DNA of 64,000 nucleotides from Caballeronia sp. SBC1 (GTDB lineage Bacteria; Pseudomonadota; Gammaproteobacteria; Burkholderiales; Burkholderiaceae): positions 186,001 to 250,000 of the forward strand of contig NZ_CP049157.1 of the NCBI RefSeq assembly GCF_011493005.1, written 5' to 3'. Numbering within the stretch: position 1 is the first letter of the stretch; every line of letters starts with the position of its first letter. The notes under the pieces were generated by a model, which was given only the letters and a program-made list of their open reading frames with translations, did not search any database and was not told the origin of the DNA. The translations under genes and the position numbers were made by a program. Below, in pieces: positions 60,653 through 64,000 of this stretch.

Positions 60653-61912
60653 ATGGACTCGAACCGTCGTGTGGTATCGACCACTAACGAACTCGTCGAT
60701 GCGCTCGCCAGCGCAACCGTGCGCCACATCCTGATTGACGCGGACCTCGCCGATGTTCCGACGCTCAACCTGTTGCCGGGCCAACGCATCGCGGGTGTCA
60801 AAACACCGGTCACCGTGCGTTTTGCGAACGGGCAGGATGGCCTGATGCTCTCGCGCGACAACGAGGTTGACAGCCTGCAGCTGATCACGGATCCGGAACG
60901 CCGTGCGATCTTCAATCGCACCGATACTGACAGCCTCGGCCGCATTGTTCTAGGCAATCTCGGCATTACGGGCGTCGTGCAGATCCTCGCGCGCGACAAG
61001 GTTCGCGAGGGACATGTGGAGGCCCACGGTATCGACATCGTAGCGGCAGATGCACGTCATTTCGAAGACCGGCCGCAAGGATATGGTGTCGGCGTCATGC
61101 AAGGCGCGTTCACTCTCTGGAACCAGCAAACGAATCCGGCCCTCGCGCTCACCGCGGATCTCACCGGCCTGTCCGCCGGGCGCCCAGGCGCGCCGGTGCG
61201 CGGCAGCGGCATCTTCGTCGGCGGTGCCGGCGATGTAGGCGGCCGGGTCGTCGTGACGCGTCTCGAGACGGGTGCCGTGTACAGCGACGGCGGCATCGCG
61301 CGCGGCACGCCCGATCGCATTTCCGGCGGCGTCTTCACCGTGTACGGCGCGGTAGTGGACTGCGTGCGCAACACCGGCCCGGTGACCACCTATGGCCCGA
61401 ATGACATGGTGCTGGACAACTGGGGCCTCGTCGATCTCTGGGTCGCGGAAGACCGGATTACGTCATACGGACCAAGTGGGATCGGCTTCGTCAATTTCGG
61501 TGTCCTGAACCACCTCGACATCAAGGCGCCGATCGAAACATTTGGGCAGGGCGCGCGCGGCTTCAACGTCTACAGCGGCACCGTGCGCCTCGCCGAGTTC
61601 GAGCGCGTCGTCACGCATGCGGACGGCGCGGTCGGCATCCAGATCAGCCAGCCGGTCGGACGCATTGTCGTGCGCCGCGGTGTCGAGACGTATGGTGCTG
61701 CGGGCGATTCGCTCGTCAAAGGCGTTGTGATGAAGCTGGCCGCGAGTGCGTTGAGCATCAAGCCAGGGGCGTCGGTGCGCGCGGTCGAAATCGACGGTGG
61801 CCTGCTGACGCACGGTCAGGGTGTTGCGCCGCTCGAAATGCACGGTGCGATCGACTCACTGCGAATTTCGGGTCATGCTGCGCCGCTCGGCGGGGGCTTC
61901 GAGACGATCTAG
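60653..61912 (+). CDS. Unknown solenoid (beta-helix-like) protein with 25-residue repeats
   Basis: This 419-residue protein has no signal peptide or membrane segment. From residue 247 a motif of the form T-[YFH]-[GA] recurs at 247, 272, 297, 322 and 347, exactly every 25 residues, then at 387. Each turn is rich in Val, Ile, Gly and Asn, as in right-handed beta-helices. GGAGG lies 10 bases before the chosen ATG; the ATG nine bases upstream is too close to it. I do not recognise a family. Confidence 0.75.
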   Translation: MDSNRRVVSTTNELVDALASATVRHILIDADLADVPTLNLLPGQRIAGVKTPVTVRFANGQDGLMLSRDNEVDSLQLITDPERRAIFNRTDTDSLGRIVLGNLGITGVVQILARDKVREGHVEAHGIDIVAADARHFEDRPQGYGVGVMQGAFTLWNQQTNPALALTADLTGLSAGRPGAPVRGSGIFVGGAGDVGGRVVVTRLETGAVYSDGGIARGTPDRISGGVFTVYGAVVDCVRNTGPVTTYGPNDMVLDNWGLVDLWVAEDRITSYGPSGIGFVNFGVLNHLDIKAPIETFGQGARGFNVYSGTVRLAEFERVVTHADGAVGIQISQPVGRIVVRRGVETYGAAGDSLVKGVVMKLAASALSIKPGASVRAVEIDGGLLTHGQGVAPLEMHGAIDSLRISGHAAPLGGGFETI

Positions 61913-61988
61913 CCGCTCGCAGTTTCTGGCCTGTCGCGGTGCCCGAGGATGTCGGAAAAGACGCCACGTTTAGCCCCCGTGCTCACCG

Positions 61989-62966
61989 CTAGGTGAGCAC
62001 GACGATCTTCCCGGCCGCACGGTTCTCCTCCATGCAGCGGTGCGCTTCGACAATCTCGTCAAGCTTGAAGATCTTGCCCGGATTGATGCGCAAGGTGCCG
62101 GCTTCGACCAGTTGGGTGAGCTCTGCAAGCGGCATCATCATGAACTCGCTCGTGCCGCCGTCATAGGTGGTGAGACTGACCGTGCTTGGGATCACCTCCA
62201 TCGGGCTGAACTCGGAGAACGACCAGGCGTTGCCCACCATGCCGGTCATGCACACAATGCCGCGTGGTCGCGCGCAACGCAGCGAGTCCGCAAGCGTCGA
62301 TGTGCCAACCAGTTCCAGCACCTTGTCGACGCCGCCTGACGAGACTTCGCGGACCTGTTCCGCGATGGCGCCGATATCGATCACGACCTGGTCCGCGCCG
62401 TTTTCCCGCAGCAGGTCGCTGCGCGCCGGGTTGCGCGTGGTCGCTATGACGACTGCGCCATGATGCTTCGCGATCGCGGCCGCCGCGAGTCCTACCGAGG
62501 TCGTGCCGCCGCGAATCAGCAGACGCTCGCCTTCAGTGAGCCGCAGCGCTCTCACGAGCGATCCCCATGCGGTTTGCAGCATTTCCGGCATCGCCCCAAG
62601 TGTTTCCCATGGCAGCGACGATTTGAACGGCTGCACCTGGCTGGCCGGCACGCAGGTGTACTCGGCATAGCTGCCATCAAACTGCCGTCCCATGCCGCCC
62701 ATCACCGTTGCGACAGCATCGCCCGGCCGAAATTCGCCACCGGGTGCGGCCTCGACGATGCCGACCGCTTCGATGCCAAGGATGCGGGGAAATTTCACGC
62801 CGGGTGAGAGCCCCTGGCGCGTGAATAGCTCGGAGCGGTTCAGTCCGAACGCTCTCACGCGGATCAGCACGTCGCCGCTGCGTGGCGTTGGCACCGGGCG
62901 GGTTTCGAGCTTCAATACTTCAGGGCCGCCCGCTTCGTAGATTACTGCTGCTTTCATGTTGGTCAT
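61989..62966 (-). CDS. Zinc-independent quinone oxidoreductase-like MDR protein
   Basis: This 325-residue medium-chain dehydrogenase/reductase starts [20 protein letters not shown] and has [21 protein letters not shown] for NAD(P)H binding (near 150-170). The zinc-ligand cysteines of alcohol dehydrogenases are missing, as in the QOR group. It reduces quinones or enones. GAGGAG is at 6 bases from the ATG. It points towards the solenoid gene. Confidence 0.85.
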   Translation of the reverse strand: MTNMKAAVIYEAGGPEVLKLETRPVPTPRSGDVLIRVRAFGLNRSELFTRQGLSPGVKFPRILGIEAVGIVEAAPGGEFRPGDAVATVMGGMGRQFDGSYAEYTCVPASQVQPFKSSLPWETLGAMPEMLQTAWGSLVRALRLTEGERLLIRGGTTSVGLAAAAIAKHHGAVVIATTRNPARSDLLRENGADQVVIDIGAIAEQVREVSSGGVDKVLELVGTSTLADSLRCARPRGIVCMTGMVGNAWSFSEFSPMEVIPSTVSLTTYDGGTSEFMMMPLAELTQLVEAGTLRINPGKIFKLDEIVEAHRCMEENRAAGKIVVLT

Positions 62967-63056
62967 CGTCAGCTCCTCTGACATCCGCTGCGCCGGGGCA
63001 AGTGGCCGCCGGCCGAGAACGTCTATCGACGCACTCCGGCGGCCTCCGGAGGCCGC

Positions 63057-63308
63057 CTAAGGCGGACAGTCCTCCCCTACCCATTTGGCAAACAGATCGA
63101 TTCGGGATTGAACCCAGGGGCCTTCTCCCTTAGGCGGTGGGGGCGGCATGACAGCGCCACCAATGCCGCGAATCCGGTCGAAGATCTCAGTGGCATGGGT
63201 CTTGACGTCGTCATAACTTGCCAGGTTGAACGCCTTGCTCATTGCCTGAATATCACGCTGCGTGAAAAGCGGTCGGATATCGGTCTCGAAGCTGGTCAGC
63301 TTGCTCAT
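63057..63308 (-). CDS. 83-residue protein resembling a cytochrome-c-like tail without heme site
   Basis: This small protein begins MSKLTSFETDIRPLFTQRDI and ends PPPPPKGEGPWVQSRIDLFAKWV, with GGAVMPPPPPK in the middle. That MPPP-and-W ending is seen in many small c-type cytochromes, but there is no CxxCH and no signal peptide. It lies between the hydrolase and the quinone reductase on the same strand. The function is unknown. Confidence 0.65.
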   Translation of the reverse strand: MSKLTSFETDIRPLFTQRDIQAMSKAFNLASYDDVKTHATEIFDRIRGIGGAVMPPPPPKGEGPWVQSRIDLFAKWVGEDCPP

Positions 63309-63467
63309 TGCGCCTCCTCGCTCGACCCGGGATCGCCAGTCAGAGCACCTCGAAGATATTGTAGATCGGCCCGTCCGCGGGTCGAGCGCCCTTCAGTCAA
63401 ACCGGGTGCAGGCTTCGCCTGGCTAAGGGCTTATCGATTGATTGCAGGGCGAAGCTTGTCTCTTTGC

Positions 63468-64000
63468 TCAAAGAAAGGCCTTGAGAGCGTTTGCAAGCGC
63501 CTCGGGCTGTTCCTCTGGAACAAAGTGGCCACAGTCTGGGATCACTACGGAGACGACGTTCTCGAAATAAGGGCTCAGCGAATCCCCCATATTCGGAATT
63601 GAATGCGCGCCGCCAACTGCCAACAGAGGAATATCGAGCTTGCTCCTGAACCGCTTCTTATTGAAATCCATGTCTTCGACAATTCGCCTACAGTAGTCGA
63701 AAGCAGCATCCATCCTTCCCTCTCGCGCATATGCCCGCACGTAGGCGGCAACATCGGCCGGCGGGATCGCGCCGGGCTTATAAACCTTGTTCTTGAACCA
63801 CCATCCGACATAGAGGTCTTCTTTGCCGTTAGTGAGTTCGACGGGCAGGTCAGGAAGCATCTGGAAAATGAAATTCCACTTTCTCTTGTAGTCGGACAGT
63901 TGGATATCGTCCAATAACGTGACGCCGGGAATTCCTGCATCGATCAGCGTGAGAGACTTAAAATCCTGTTTGAAGAGAAGCGCCCAGCTATACGCCACCC
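63468..64000 (-). CDS. Alpha/beta hydrolase, N-terminus beyond the window
   Basis: The visible 177 residues are the C-terminal part of an alpha/beta-hydrolase. AYSWALLFK follows what must be the nucleophile elbow off the right edge. The cap region contains VELTNGKEDLYVGWWFKNKVY, the acid is probably in PLLAVGGAHS, and the catalytic His is in PDCGHFVPEEQPEAL. It resembles epoxide hydrolases and haloacetate dehalogenases. The gene starts outside the window. Confidence 0.75.
   Translation of the reverse strand, partial: VAYSWALLFKQDFKSLTLIDAGIPGVTLLDDIQLSDYKRKWNFIFQMLPDLPVELTNGKEDLYVGWWFKNKVYKPGAIPPADVAAYVRAYAREGRMDAAFDYCRRIVEDMDFNKKRFRSKLDIPLLAVGGAHSIPNMGDSLSPYFENVVSVVIPDCGHFVPEEQPEALANALKAFL

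Overview
The window is GC-rich chromosomal DNA that looks like Burkholderia sensu lato (Paraburkholderia or Caballeronia most likely). The evidence is a hopanoid side-chain set (hpnJ-hpnI-hpnL), DUF4148, DUF2968 and DUF2934 small proteins, a phasin, six LysR regulators, and a ribose ABC operon. No rRNA, tRNA, CRISPR array or phage module was seen. The genus is an inference from gene content.

Layout. 1-0.7 kb: a dispersed repeat family arranged as a head-to-head pair. 0.7-3.8 kb: hydroxypyruvate/glyoxylate reductase, a class III aminotransferase and an Lrp regulator. 3.9-8.9 kb: a LysR regulator divergent from tartrate/D-malate dehydrogenase, aldehyde dehydrogenase, AstE-like hydrolase and cupin. 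9-15 kb: small secreted proteins, a PAP2 phosphatase, cytochrome b561 and a QseBC/PmrAB-like two-component system. Five sites of the form CTTAxx-N5-xTTAxx lie upstream of, or next to, these genes, so this looks like one local envelope regulon. 15.5-19.3 kb: hpnJ, hpnI, hpnL. 20-21.2 kb: a ferritin-like/VIT1 fusion. 21.5-24.7 kb: a second copy of the head-to-head repeat pair, split by an IS5-type and an IS701-type element that share one CTAA target.

24.7-35.7 kb: two transcription units diverging around a LysR gene. One is a two-component flavin hydroxylase with RidA and DUF1028 proteins. The other is a Rieske oxygenase, a polyamine-type ABC importer and a PhyH-type dioxygenase. The substrate is unknown. 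36-41.4 kb: SMP-30 lactonase, GGDEF-EAL protein, FUSC pump and a small secreted protein. 41.6-50.8 kb: DeoR-MFS pair, DUF2968, LysR and the rbsB-A-C-K operon. 50.8-54.4 kb: phasin and two paralogous LysR genes flanking a queuosine-precursor transporter.

54.7-64 kb: LysR, GMC oxidoreductase, SnoaL-like protein, a cyclic-nucleotide-binding/TrxR-fold fusion without the redox CxxC, a secreted SnoaL-like protein, a solenoid protein with an exact 25-residue repeat, a quinone reductase, an 83-residue protein and a truncated alpha/beta hydrolase. This last cluster, with a perfect 16-bp-arm palindrome in its middle, is the best candidate for an undescribed system. All functions are read from sequence motifs by eye; no database search was run.
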